In this document: positions 52,947 to 60,293 of the stretch, piece after piece
Numbering within the stretch: position 1 is the stretch's first letter
Layout of the letters: each line of letters opens with the position of its first letter
DNA from: Syntrophobacterales bacterium
Lineage (GTDB): Bacteria > Desulfobacterota > Desulfobaccia > Desulfobaccales > 0-14-0-80-60-11
NCBI GenBank assembly: GCA_023229795.1
Contig: JALNYP010000019.1
Coordinates: 1-60,293, forward strand
Direction: 5' to 3'
DNA: 60,293 bases
Notes under the pieces: generated by a model
Databases searched by the model: none
Told to the model about the DNA's origin: nothing
What the model saw: the letters and a program-made list of their open reading frames with translations, nothing else
Translations under genes and position numbers: made by a program

Positions 52947-53382
52947 GCGGTTTTTCCTATGTGCTGAAGAATTCCGGTTGCGGGCCAACGAGCAGATACT
53001 GACGGAAAATTCCGACTTGCATGTCTTTTACCATAAGATGACGAAGATGTGAACTCGTCTGGTCTGCCGCCAAGAAAATATTTTGGCTTGTTTTCGGGCT
53101 TAGCGCCCGCGCAATATCCGTCCTCGGGTGTCGGGCGTACTAAAGGTCAGGGAATTTTCACGTTGATTTCTCAATTTGAGAATTTTTTATCAAGCTTCCC
53201 GGGCATTCTCTCAAGGAGAGAAATTTCCTTCCCCACCGGCCCAGGAGCAAATCTGGATTAATTATTCTCGTCATCATTTCAACAAGTTACCCTTGATCTT
53301 TTTTAAGGATTTTGGCAAGCCAATTGCATCTGTAGGTGAGTTAGCTGATTTTAGATTTCACCCGTGTGAGGACTTTACGAAT
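52947..53382. other. Divergent intergenic region
   Basis: About 435 bases without a gene between the fusion protein and glycosyltransferase copy 2; it must contain both promoters. Composition is more AT-rich than the surrounding genes. Nothing specific recognised. Confidence 0.4.
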
Positions 53383-54750
53383 ATGCGCACCACGACCTCT
53401 GCCTTTCCCTGGACCCAGGTGAAATGGCGCAGTAAAGAGGAACAGCGAGTATATTACCTGGACCGGAGCTTAAAGATTCTGGTCCCGCTCATCTTGTCGG
53501 CCTGTTTCGTCATTTCCCTAAAAGTTGGCTCCTTCAACGGCTACTTGCAGTTATTGAGCCGCCAGAGCTTCGGTTCACCTCTGATGGCCCTGGGCGCCTC
53601 CTTCACCCTGGCCTACCTGGCTTTCCAACTGGTTCGCACCGTGCTGTGGTGGCGATATAAATCCTACCCGCTGCCCCCAGGTCCTTTGCCCCGGGTCACC
53701 GTGATTATTCCGGCCTATAACGAAGGGGCCATGGTGGAAAAATCCATCTATGCCGCGGTGGCCTCCGACTATCCCGCCGACCGCCTGGAGATCATCTGTA
53801 TCGACGACGGCTCCAAGGACGACACCTGGTTCTATATCGACCGGGCCCGCCAACGCTACCCCAAATTGATCAAGGCCATCCGCTTCCCCAAAAACCGGGG
53901 CAAGAAAGAGGGCCTCTACGCCGGCTTCAGCCGGGGCAAGGGCGACTTTTTCGTCACCATCGACTCGGACAGCGTCATTACCCCCGACACCGTCAAGCAG
54001 GTCATCGCGCCCATGCTCAACGACGCCCAGATCGGCGCAGTGGCCGGCAACGTCAAGGTCTATAACCGGGCCCGGAGCCTCATGGGCCGGATGCTGGCGG
54101 TGCGCTTCGTCCTGGCCTTCGACTTTCTGAGGGCTTCGCAAAGCATGTATGGCTGCGTCACCTGCACTCCCGGAGCCTTGTCGGCTTATCGGGCCGCCGT
54201 GCTCAAACCCGTGCTCAAAGAATGGCGCTCCCAGACCTTCATGGGGCTGCCCGCCAACATCGGGGAAGACCGGGCCCTGACTAACTTCGTGCTGCGCCAG
54301 GGTTTCTATACCTCCTATCAACGCAGCGCCATCGTCCACACCAAGGTGCCGGAAACCTACAAGGGCCTGGTCCGTATGTACCTGCGTTGGGACCGCAGCA
54401 ATTTCCGGGAAAATTGGGTCCAGGTCAAGTTCATCTTCAGCAAGTACCGGAGTAAACATCGGCTGCTGCCCATCGTGGACTTCTTCATGACCCAGATCGA
54501 GTTTCCCCTGACCTACCTCTTCCTGGGCATGCTGCTCATCTCCTTCTGGCTCTATCCCATCGTCATGGTGAAGTTCTTCGCCGGCCTGGGGGTCTTTACC
54601 CTGGTCTGGATGTACTACTATATCCACCAGGAGCGGGACCTGGACTTCATCTACGGGATCATCTACTCCTACTTCGCCTTCTTCGCCCTCAACTGGGTGC
54701 AACCCTGGGCCTTCATCACCGTCAGGAACGACCGCTGGCTGACACGCTAA
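53383..54750 (+). CDS. Processive family-2 glycosyltransferase, copy 2
   Basis: I start at 53383 (MRTTTSAFPWTQ), giving 455 residues and full-length alignment to copy 1 at 37903-39279. Motifs: VIIPAYNEGAM, CIDDGSKDDT, TIDSDS, GEDRALTN and YLRWDRSN; two N-terminal and three C-terminal membrane helices. The frame is open further upstream but that part is AT-rich and not conserved with copy 1. Makes or extends a polysaccharide with transport over the inner membrane; product unknown. Terminator follows. Confidence 0.88.
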   Translation: MRTTTSAFPWTQVKWRSKEEQRVYYLDRSLKILVPLILSACFVISLKVGSFNGYLQLLSRQSFGSPLMALGASFTLAYLAFQLVRTVLWWRYKSYPLPPGPLPRVTVIIPAYNEGAMVEKSIYAAVASDYPADRLEIICIDDGSKDDTWFYIDRARQRYPKLIKAIRFPKNRGKKEGLYAGFSRGKGDFFVTIDSDSVITPDTVKQVIAPMLNDAQIGAVAGNVKVYNRARSLMGRMLAVRFVLAFDFLRASQSMYGCVTCTPGALSAYRAAVLKPVLKEWRSQTFMGLPANIGEDRALTNFVLRQGFYTSYQRSAIVHTKVPETYKGLVRMYLRWDRSNFRENWVQVKFIFSKYRSKHRLLPIVDFFMTQIEFPLTYLFLGMLLISFWLYPIVMVKFFAGLGVFTLVWMYYYIHQERDLDFIYGIIYSYFAFFALNWVQPWAFITVRNDRWLTR

Positions 54751-54777
54751 AGCGCGAGTATATATAGATAAAGTTTA

Positions 54778-54817
54778 GGGAGGGGCAGAGCCTGGGCTGT
54801 GCCCCTCCCTGGCTTTT
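54778..54817 (+). terminator. Terminator after glycosyltransferase copy 2
   Basis: Arms GGGAGGGGCA and TGCCCCTCCC with inner GAGCC/GGGCT pairing, followed by TGGCTTTTT. Confidence 0.75.
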
Positions 54818-54847
54818 TAGGACGGGCAGCTATCAGCTGTCACCCGC

Positions 54848-54868
54848 GTAGGGTGAGCACCGCGCACC
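54848..54868. repeat. Half-copy of the GTAGGGTGCGCACC repeat
   Basis: GTAGGGTGAGCACCGCGCACC, related to the arms of the 81-base repeat at 32229-32309. Confidence 0.5.
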
Positions 54869-54924
54869 ATTTCTTTTCCGTGATCGCGAGAACCGCGGGG
54901 CAAATTCCAGGTTCCCTTTCCCCC

Positions 54925-56019
54925 CTAAAACCTGGCCCCCACCCCCCCGGTGTAGCCGGTGAGTTCGGCGTAGCCCGGGCCCTGCACCGGCGCGCCGTTT
55001 TTTGTGCCTTCGATCTTGACCTCCCCTTCCCAGTAGATCACTTGGGCCGGGGCCGGGGCGCGGATCTCCTGGTCGGAGACCGTCGGGGTCAGGGTCAGGC
55101 GATAGCCCGCTTCCGGTATGGTGATCTCCCAGCCCGCGGGGTACTTGGCGCCGGTGTGGGGGGAAGTCCAGGTCCCGGTGGCTTTGACCTGAAAATCTTT
55201 GAGCTTGAGATGCCGGGTGCGGCCCTGGGGGTCGACGAGGGTGCCGGAGGAGGCCGGGTCCAGCGTGCCGTCCTTCTGGCGCAGAAGGTAGAGCATCACG
55301 TCGCTGCCGTCGGCCAGTTGGAGGCTGAACCAATCCCAGCCCGCGAGATTCGGGGCCATGGCGCTGGTGAAGAACTCGTGGTCCATCCAGCTTAAGCCGG
55401 TTACTTCAAGTTGCCGCCCGGCCACGGTGATCGTCCCCTGGGTGTGGAGGCGGGTCAGGGAATAGTAGTAGCTGGCCGCGTCGGCGGCCGCAGCCTTGCG
55501 GCTGTAGCCGTTGGCGCCGTGTAAGACCGGGGGTCTGGCGGGCTGCAGTCTCAGGTCCAGGCCAAGGCCTGCGTCTTGGGCCTGGAGGTGAAAGTCATCG
55601 CCTTGCAGCTCGGCTCGCCAGTCGTCGATCCAGACCTGCATGGTCTTGACCGCCGCCCCGGACAGACCCAGGGCGCCGCGGCCGGCCTTATCCCGGAAAT
55701 GGAAGGTGTGATGGGCCGCGTCCGTAAGGGCCAGGTGGGCGAAATAGACGGTGTGGAGCCGCCAGGCGGAGCGGGCCTGGGGGTCGGGCCGGCGCAGGGC
55801 CACCCGGAAGAAGGTCAGTTGATAGCCGAAATTCTCCCCGGTGGCAGCCTGCAGGTGGCCCACGAAATACCACCACTCGGTCTTATAGTCCGGGTGGGCC
55901 CCGTGGTCCCGGGGAAACTCCCAGACCCGGCCCGGCTGCGGGGAAAGAAAGCCCTCGGCCGCAACCGCGCCGCCGGCCAGGAGCAGCGCCAGGATAAGCC
56001 CCAAAAGAAGTTTAGCCAT
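54925..56019 (-). CDS. Secreted lipocalin-like (CrtC/AttH) protein
   Basis: A signal peptide (MAKLLLGLILALLLAGG) precedes a double-lipocalin CrtC N-terminal/AttH-like fold: RDHGAHPDYKTEWWYFVGHL, HGANGYSRK, and LSWMDHEFFTSAM with GWDWFSLQL. The family includes carotenoid 1,2-hydratase and other hydratases, but many bacterial members are of unknown function and no carotenoid genes are near. 364 residues; a GTG three codons upstream (56028) is an alternative start. Confidence 0.85.
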   Translation of the reverse strand: MAKLLLGLILALLLAGGAVAAEGFLSPQPGRVWEFPRDHGAHPDYKTEWWYFVGHLQAATGENFGYQLTFFRVALRRPDPQARSAWRLHTVYFAHLALTDAAHHTFHFRDKAGRGALGLSGAAVKTMQVWIDDWRAELQGDDFHLQAQDAGLGLDLRLQPARPPVLHGANGYSRKAAAADAASYYYSLTRLHTQGTITVAGRQLEVTGLSWMDHEFFTSAMAPNLAGWDWFSLQLADGSDVMLYLLRQKDGTLDPASSGTLVDPQGRTRHLKLKDFQVKATGTWTSPHTGAKYPAGWEITIPEAGYRLTLTPTVSDQEIRAPAPAQVIYWEGEVKIEGTKNGAPVQGPGYAELTGYTGGVGARF

Positions 56020-56089
56020 GCTGGTCACATGGTACTAAATATCATCCTCCCAACCCACTGAAAACCGAAACTGCAAACCGAAAACCACC

Positions 56090-56590
56090 CTAATAGGTGC
56101 CGCGCTGTTGGGCGGCGAGCTTAAAGTAATGCTGCCGGGCCTCAGACACCAGGCGGCGGGGGTCCCGGAGAAACAGGTCCTGAGCCTCCGGGCTATTGAA
56201 CAGATACAGTTTACCCTCATGGACGACAAAAACGTGCGGGTCAATGTCCTCCAGGCGACCCATGGCCATGGAGGTGGCGCAATAGCCGCCGAACTGCGGC
56301 TGATAACGGGGGGCGTCCGTCAAAAACTCATAGCGGTTGCCCCGGGAAGCAAACTGGTACTGGGCGCCTCCCAGCCGCTCAATAATCCGCTTGCTCCCCT
56401 TCACGGCCCGGTCCTCGGTGAAGTAGGCCACCGGATCGTAGCCGTGCAGGGCCACGGAATTTTCCAGGTTGAGGAGTGCCATGCCCGAGCCCCCCGAGGT
56501 GGTCGGGGGAGGTGTTTGCGCGGTCCCGGCTACCACCAGGCCCAACACCACCACCAACGCGACTAAGAGGTTCATGCGGCGCTTTTTCAT
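56090..56590 (-). CDS. Secreted YHS-domain protein
   Basis: The 166-residue protein has a signal peptide (MKKRRMNLLVALVVVLGLVVAG) and a YHS domain: LHGYDPVAYFTEDRAVKGS and FASRGNRYEFLTDAPRYQPQFGGYCAT. YHS domains are thought to bind metal. In the envelope, possibly copper or heme linked; no metal motif can be proved. Same strand as the lipocalin-like gene 62 bases downstream, so possibly co-transcribed with it. Confidence 0.82.
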   Translation of the reverse strand: MKKRRMNLLVALVVVLGLVVAGTAQTPPPTTSGGSGMALLNLENSVALHGYDPVAYFTEDRAVKGSKRIIERLGGAQYQFASRGNRYEFLTDAPRYQPQFGGYCATSMAMGRLEDIDPHVFVVHEGKLYLFNSPEAQDLFLRDPRRLVSEARQHYFKLAAQQRGTY

Positions 56591-56667
56591 GCCTGCCCTC
56601 CTTCCCGACGCTCCTTAAACCGTCGGCGCCTTCATATATAAGGAGAATAAGCACGGCTCGGCTTTTT

Positions 56668-57030
56668 TCAAGTGGCGACGGTAAGTTGCCCCTCGCCCGG
56701 CTTTGCCTCGACTTGCCTGCGGGTATAGATTTGGGCCACGACCCAGCGCTCGCCGACCTGGGCGGGGATGAGGCGGCGTTCATAAGCCTCGCCTTCGAAG
56801 TCGTCCAGTTCGGGGAGGAGGCGGGGCAGCTGGGGGGAGTCAAGGAACCAGGCCGGGTGCTCCGGGCCGTGCTCGTCGTAACGAAAGGCCTTGAAGCCCG
56901 CATATTCGCCCATGTAGCCTCGGATGACGCAGCGCTCCCAGGCGCCCGGCAGGTCCGCCAGCAGATAGTGATACATGCCCCCGGGCACCAGGGTGCCGTA
57001 GACGATCAATCTCTGGTCAGGATTATCCAT
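56668..57030 (-). CDS. Gamma-glutamylcyclotransferase-like (AIG2/GGCT fold) protein
   Basis: I start at 57030 (MDNPDQRLIVYGTLVPGG), giving the substrate loop YGTLVPGG near the N-terminus, and the conserved catalytic-region acidic residues in LDDFEGEAYERR; 120 residues. Such enzymes act on gamma-glutamyl amines or peptides. Substrate not known. Confidence 0.8.
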   Translation of the reverse strand: MDNPDQRLIVYGTLVPGGMYHYLLADLPGAWERCVIRGYMGEYAGFKAFRYDEHGPEHPAWFLDSPQLPRLLPELDDFEGEAYERRLIPAQVGERWVVAQIYTRRQVEAKPGEGQLTVAT

Positions 57031-57686
57031 TGATTTCAATGAGATACCCACAGCTAAAGTGAACCCGACCATAAGGCCAATAAATTCAGCATGATAAGCG
57101 TTCCAGGAGCTGGATTTTGCCCACCTTTATGCACCTTTAAGACCTCTAATTTATCGACCTTGTGCCGGTAGATAAAAAAATACCGCAAGGTGGTTCGTAT
57201 AAGTGCCTTATTTTACCGGCTTTATCTCGCGGTTGAGGCGCTACCTTACCCTGAGGTACCGCAAAAACGCCGCGCTGTACCGCGGCTGTGCCGCCTGAAG
57301 GCCGGGCGGGGCGGTGGTGGGTCGGTGGCGGATCAGCTTTTTTCATATGCGGATAACCTTATTACAGGGGAGGGAAAGTTCCAGAAGGGTATGGACAGTT
57401 GACTCTGGGATAATATCAGTCAGGTCTCAAAAAACGTTAGAATTATTTGCAGGGGCGCACCTGCGTGGGCGCCCTGAATCAGGGCGGACACATAGGTCCG
57501 CCCCTACGCCCCCCTCCCCCTAACCCCCCTCCCACCATGGGGAGGGGGAATAAAGGGATTACCGCCGGCGGCCCAGGCGGTTAGAGTGGGCCATAGAAAT
57601 GTAGGTGGGCACGGCCCGCCACATTACTGCGCTCTGACAAAGTGAGGGCGGGCGGGGAGACCCCGCCCCGACAGCAAGGTTGATTA
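57031..57686. other. Intergenic with repeat cluster
   Basis: About 655 bases, no intact gene. Repeats at 57451-57507 and 57508-57549. At about 57565-57590 a short stretch, GGCCCAGGCGGTT, duplicates the 3' end of the pentapeptide gene (57695-57707), hinting at a remnant copy of that gene end. Confidence 0.45.
57451..57549. repeat. Cluster of REP-like repeats
   Basis: 57451-57507 begins AGGGGCGCACCTGCGTG and ends GGTCCGCCCCTAC: the family of 1044-1070 and 28932-28984. It is followed by C/G-run element CCCCCCTCCCCCTAA ... GGGGAGGGGG (57508-57549), similar in type to 60016-60053. Confidence 0.6.
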
Positions 57687-58970
57687 TCACTTTCGGCCCA
57701 GGCGGTTGCGCAGGGCCAGGAGGAATAGGGCCGTCTGGCTGGGGATGAGGAGGAAGCTCAAGCCTATCACCAGGCTGCCCCAAAAACCCATGGGCTCGGC
57801 CCAGTTGGGCCGCTGGAGGGTGACCTTTTGCAGGAGGAAGATAAATGAATCTCTAAAATCGGCTAAATGGGGAGGATTGGCGACCTCAAGTCCCAGACCG
57901 AAGACCAGTCCCGCCATACCAACCAGAAAAACGACCAACCAGCCCAAGGCCCAGGAGGGGCGCTCGCCGTATCCGCTCAAAGCCCAAAACATGTTGTACC
58001 AGGAAAGAGGAAAACGCCGCCGCCAGAATTTGGCCTTGCGGTGCATCTCCATTTCGCCATAGTGAAAGTCCCCAGCTTGTTTGAGGTCTCCCTCCTTTTC
58101 GTAATTGAGTTTAAGGTAGCGGTAGAGAACCTCAATTCGAGAATATTGCTCCTTAGTTGGTCCAGTTGGCTTATTTAGAATTGACCTTATAATCTGCTTT
58201 AATAAATTATTTTCTCTTTTATTGACCAAAACTTCATCAAATACTGCTTTTCTCTCAAATAAATTGTACCATTCTACATTATGCAATTCCATATAACGCA
58301 TATCTGTACCAAAAAATTCCACTTTAGACAAAGACAAATCCTGAAATACAATTAATCCATTAGCTTTGATAGTTAGGAAAGTAAAATCAGCTTCAAATGG
58401 ATTGCGGAATCCATTTTTATCAGGAAGATTTATTGCTTGGAAAATGACTTTTCCATAAATTTCAATATATGAAAAATATGCTTTTAAACTAAACGATGAT
58501 AGTGAAAAGTTTCCTTCCCCTTGAAATTTAGCATTATCAAAATAAGATAGTTCTCTAAAATTAGCTGCCACAAAATACCAATTATTATTGAATGTTACGT
58601 TCGTAAAATTAGCAATTCCTGAAAATGTGGCTCTATTAAAATCAACTCCTTCCATAAATATTGAACCATTGAATTTAGCTTCATCGTCAAAAGTAGCCTT
58701 TATAAAATTAGCTTGTCTGAAAAAAATTGCTGCACGAAAATCGGCAGTTTTCTTAAAATTGATTCCCGAGAAGTAAGTTACATCTGGAAAGAAGGCCCCA
58801 ATGAAATTGTAATCTTCATTCAATAATTTTACGGCGATATTGTTATTGAATAGTTGAATATCCTTATTTTCTAGCATAGAATGAATAAGACACAATCCAT
58901 CAGGATCCTCTTTTAAGGCAATATTCTCACATTTTATCCATTCATGTTTTTTATGAATTTGGCAGAACAA
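57687..58970 (-). CDS. Chimeric pentapeptide-repeat membrane protein
   Basis: The 427-residue protein has a cysteine/histidine-containing N-terminus (CQIHKKHEW ... CENIALKED), then degenerate A(D/N)F pentapeptide repeats forming a right-handed quadrilateral helix (about residues 55-235), a charged helical linker, and two C-terminal membrane helices (about 345-365 and 400-422), with a pore-like segment between (SFIFLLQKVTLQRP) as in ion-channel-type pentapeptide proteins. The first ~290 codons are strongly AT-rich while the last ~140 match the GC-rich host, with the change near 58150. Function unknown. Confidence 0.75.
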   Translation of the reverse strand: MFCQIHKKHEWIKCENIALKEDPDGLCLIHSMLENKDIQLFNNNIAVKLLNEDYNFIGAFFPDVTYFSGINFKKTADFRAAIFFRQANFIKATFDDEAKFNGSIFMEGVDFNRATFSGIANFTNVTFNNNWYFVAANFRELSYFDNAKFQGEGNFSLSSFSLKAYFSYIEIYGKVIFQAINLPDKNGFRNPFEADFTFLTIKANGLIVFQDLSLSKVEFFGTDMRYMELHNVEWYNLFERKAVFDEVLVNKRENNLLKQIIRSILNKPTGPTKEQYSRIEVLYRYLKLNYEKEGDLKQAGDFHYGEMEMHRKAKFWRRRFPLSWYNMFWALSGYGERPSWALGWLVVFLVGMAGLVFGLGLEVANPPHLADFRDSFIFLLQKVTLQRPNWAEPMGFWGSLVIGLSFLLIPSQTALFLLALRNRLGRK

Positions 58971-58997
58971 ATCTCTTTTTTCTCCTATTTAATCATC

Positions 58998-59378
58998 TCA
59001 GCGTTCCAAGATCACCACGGCCAGGGCGAGGTGGTCTTCGTCGGTGAGGGTGAGGTGCAGGTTGGAAATGCCCGCGGCTTCGCAGAGTTGGGCGGCCCGG
59101 CCGCTGACGTAGAGTTCGGGCTTGCCCATGGGGTTGGGGATCACCTCCACCTCCCGCCAGCGGATGCCGTCACGCCGCAGGCCCACGCCCAGGGCCTTGG
59201 AGAAGGCCTCCTTGGCGGCGAAGCGCATGGCCAGGGCGCCCGCGGCCCAGGCCTTGCCCCGGCAATAGGCGATTTCCCGCGGGGTAAAAACGCGGTCGAG
59301 AAACCGGTCGCCATAGCTCTCCAAGACCCGCTGGATACGGGCCACCTTTACCAGGTCCACGCCGATGCCGTAAATCAT
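58998..59378 (-). CDS. acpS: Holo-[acyl-carrier-protein] synthase
   Basis: The start at 59378 (MIYGIGVDLVKVARI) is chosen by homology. The 126-residue protein has both family signatures: GIGVDLV and the catalytic FAAKEAFSKALG. It transfers 4'-phosphopantetheine from CoA to ACP. A four-copy GTTTTCG repeat lies just upstream. Confidence 0.95.
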   Translation of the reverse strand: MIYGIGVDLVKVARIQRVLESYGDRFLDRVFTPREIAYCRGKAWAAGALAMRFAAKEAFSKALGVGLRRDGIRWREVEVIPNPMGKPELYVSGRAAQLCEAAGISNLHLTLTDEDHLALAVVILER

Positions 59379-59386
59379 AGAAACCT

Positions 59387-59414
59387 GTTTTCGGTTTTCG
59401 GTTTTCGGTTTTCG
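59387..59414. repeat. Tandem 7-base repeat (GTTTTCG x4)
   Basis: Four direct copies of GTTTTCG, 9 bases upstream of the acpS start on the minus strand. A similar GAAAACCGAAA series lies at about 56058-56085. Confidence 0.7.
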
Positions 59415-59544
59415 GTCATGACAGCCATCCTTCCGGTCGTGAGATGCGACCAAGGTGGATACTCACCGCCAATCGGTTTAGTTCACCGCTACCCCGACTC
59501 TCCCCCTCAAGGTTCATCATTACCCACAAGATTTTTAGTTTCGC

Positions 59545-59600
59545 GGCACAACCTTTCCGGGCTGGACCGAAAACCCCGCCCAGGCTAGAAAGCCTGGGCC
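59545..59600. repeat. Pair of GCACAGCCT/GCCCAGGCT family palindromes
   Basis: 59545-59567 and 59578-59600 (GCCCAGGCTAGAAAGCCTGGGC), same family as 18980-19004 and 37749-37802. Confidence 0.55.
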
Positions 59601-59682
59601 ACCAAACCTTTTTTAATCCGCGGCTTACCGACTTATGGGTCAGGTTCAGCCCTCAAGGGGGAAGGGATACGCGGGTCAGCCG

Positions 59683-59820
59683 TTATTTCTTCGGCGCTTT
59701 TTTAGCAGCCGGGGCGCCCTCTTTGCACATGACGCCCGCTTCACTGCAGGACGGGCACTTCTTAGGTTTGCAGCGGGTTTCCACTTTGCTGCCGCATTTT
59801 TCACAGGTAAAGACGGCCAT
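59683..59820 (-). CDS. RCKP-type rubredoxin-like microprotein
   Basis: A 45-residue zinc/iron-ribbon protein. CEKCG (C6, C9) and the RCKPKKCPSC segment (C22, C25) give two Cys-x2-Cys knuckles, the hallmark of RCKP-type rubredoxin-like proteins frequent in Desulfobacterota; the C-terminus is Ala/Lys-rich. GGAGG lies 7 bases before the ATG. It may carry electrons or bind zinc. Confidence 0.8.
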   Translation of the reverse strand: MAVFTCEKCGSKVETRCKPKKCPSCSEAGVMCKEGAPAAKKAPKK

Positions 59821-60278
59821 GATCCAACCTCCGATTCATATAATAAGGAATACTAGCGGCGCGCTCGCCGCGACGCCGCCGGGATCAGGCCTTAGGCTCC
59901 CTGACCTCATCCTATAATGAATATTAATACCGATCAGCAATAAGTCACGGGTTTTATGCAGTTTTTCAAGTCCGCCGGAAAAATTCCCGAGAGCAGGGAC
60001 AGCCGACGAAGCCACCCCTCACCCCCGCCCTCTCCCCTCGCAGGGGAGAGGGGGTTTTGGCTGGCATTGGTGTCGGGCTGCGCCGGCCCCGGCTAAAGCC
60101 CTGCGGCTCCATTTGTCGTGGTCACTCTGCCGCCGCTCATGGAAAATCTTTACCGGAAACGACTGGTTGAAAGGCGGTTTGTCATCCTGAGCGCAGCGAA
60201 GGATCTAGTACCATGTAACATTGCTAATTTCGTATAATGCGGTATAATTAGGGCAAATTCCTTGGGGGAGGGATTGCC
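59821..60278. other. Intergenic with dispersed repeats
   Basis: No gene in about 458 bases. Contains the C/G-run repeat CCCTCTCCCC...GGGGAGAGGG (about 60031-60053) and the sequence GTCATCCTGAGCGCAGCGAA (60181-60200), a repeat word common in many bacterial genomes, then the promoter at 60221-60248. Confidence 0.5.
60221..60248 (+). promoter_or_regulatory. Sigma-70-type promoter for the gene leaving the window
   Basis: TTGCTA (60221-60226) and TATAAT (60243-60248) with a 16-base spacer, 30 bases before the ATG at 60279. GTATAAT occurs twice, 3 bases apart. Confidence 0.6.
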
Positions 60279-60293
60279 ATGAAGCCACGATAT
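60279..60293 (+). CDS. Start of a gene continuing beyond the window
   Basis: ATG preceded by GGGGGAGGG and a good promoter; only five codons (MKPRY) are visible, so no function can be given. Confidence 0.5.

Noticed and set aside
57559..57783. 74-residue minus-strand frame overlapping the 3' end of the pentapeptide gene
   Set aside because: Runs through repeats and out of frame with the real gene; only its last codons resemble the neighbour's 3' end, so it is treated as a remnant.
59387..59414. CRISPR-like array
   Set aside because: Only four contiguous 7-base units without spacers; a simple tandem repeat. No CRISPR array was seen anywhere in the window.

Overview
The window reads as a chromosomal segment of an anaerobic, Gram-negative, GC-rich bacterium, most likely a Desulfobacterota (deltaproteobacterial sulfate-reducer or syntroph type, Desulfobacca-like). 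This placement is inferred from gene content: a nif cluster of the strict-anaerobe type (nifH-I1-I2-D-K-ferredoxin-E-N-B), a soluble HdrABC module with a very large double-FAD HdrA, a MetV-type methylene-THF reductase C-terminal protein, an Uxx-star glutaredoxin-like protein, an RCKP rubredoxin-like microprotein, and lipid A synthesis (LpxB). No tRNA, rRNA, CRISPR array or complete insertion sequence was recognised.

Layout. 0-12 kb: the end of a phosphotransferase, a DOMON-like protein, a lipoprotein fusing a serine hydrolase to a NamZ muramidase, a CHASE3 histidine kinase with its NarL-type regulator, a DUF4015 glycoside hydrolase, a polysaccharide deacetylase, a pair of paralogous membrane sensor proteins (one probably frameshifted) and a class III nucleotide cyclase. 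12-17 kb: hdrCBA plus a 64-residue protein. 17-23.4 kb: an OMF-MacB-MacA efflux operon divergent from a marR gene whose promoter carries a palindromic operator. 23.5-34.1 kb: metV-like gene and the nif operon, transcribed leftward from a sigma-54-type promoter in front of nifH, with an unannotated 39-residue membrane microprotein between nifH and nifI1. 34.6-42 kb: a secreted beta-helix protein, an SPL-type radical SAM enzyme, a processive glycosyltransferase, a cold-shock protein, lpxB and a Gfo/Idh/MocA oxidoreductase. 42.6-44.1 kb: an AT-rich island of three unknown genes. 44-49 kb: ilvE, a CBS protein, a core-MetE-like protein, an FtsB-like protein, efp, a 3D-domain protein and about 1 kb without a gene. 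49.7-53 kb: a leftward operon of a cNMP-binding/rhodanese-like/MauE-DoxX fusion, a lipoprotein, an AMIN protein and an Uxx-star protein. 53-60.3 kb: a second glycosyltransferase paralog, a CrtC/AttH lipocalin-like protein, a YHS protein, a gamma-glutamylcyclotransferase-like protein, a chimeric pentapeptide-repeat membrane protein, acpS, an RCKP microprotein and the start of a further gene.

How the parts fit. The nif genes supply the structural and cofactor-assembly core of Mo-nitrogenase with NifI-type post-translational control; HdrABC and the Shethna ferredoxin are plausible electron carriers, but no hydrogenase, formate dehydrogenase or flavin partner is encoded here. The cyclase at 10.5-12.2 kb and the cyclic-nucleotide-binding fusion at 51.5-52.9 kb could be two ends of one signalling route; this is inference. 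Several families of short palindromic repeats lie between genes, including three inside the nif operon. The least explained loci are the 49.7-53 kb envelope/redox operon, the paired sensor genes at 8.8-10.4 kb, the nifH-nifI1 microprotein and the AT-rich island.
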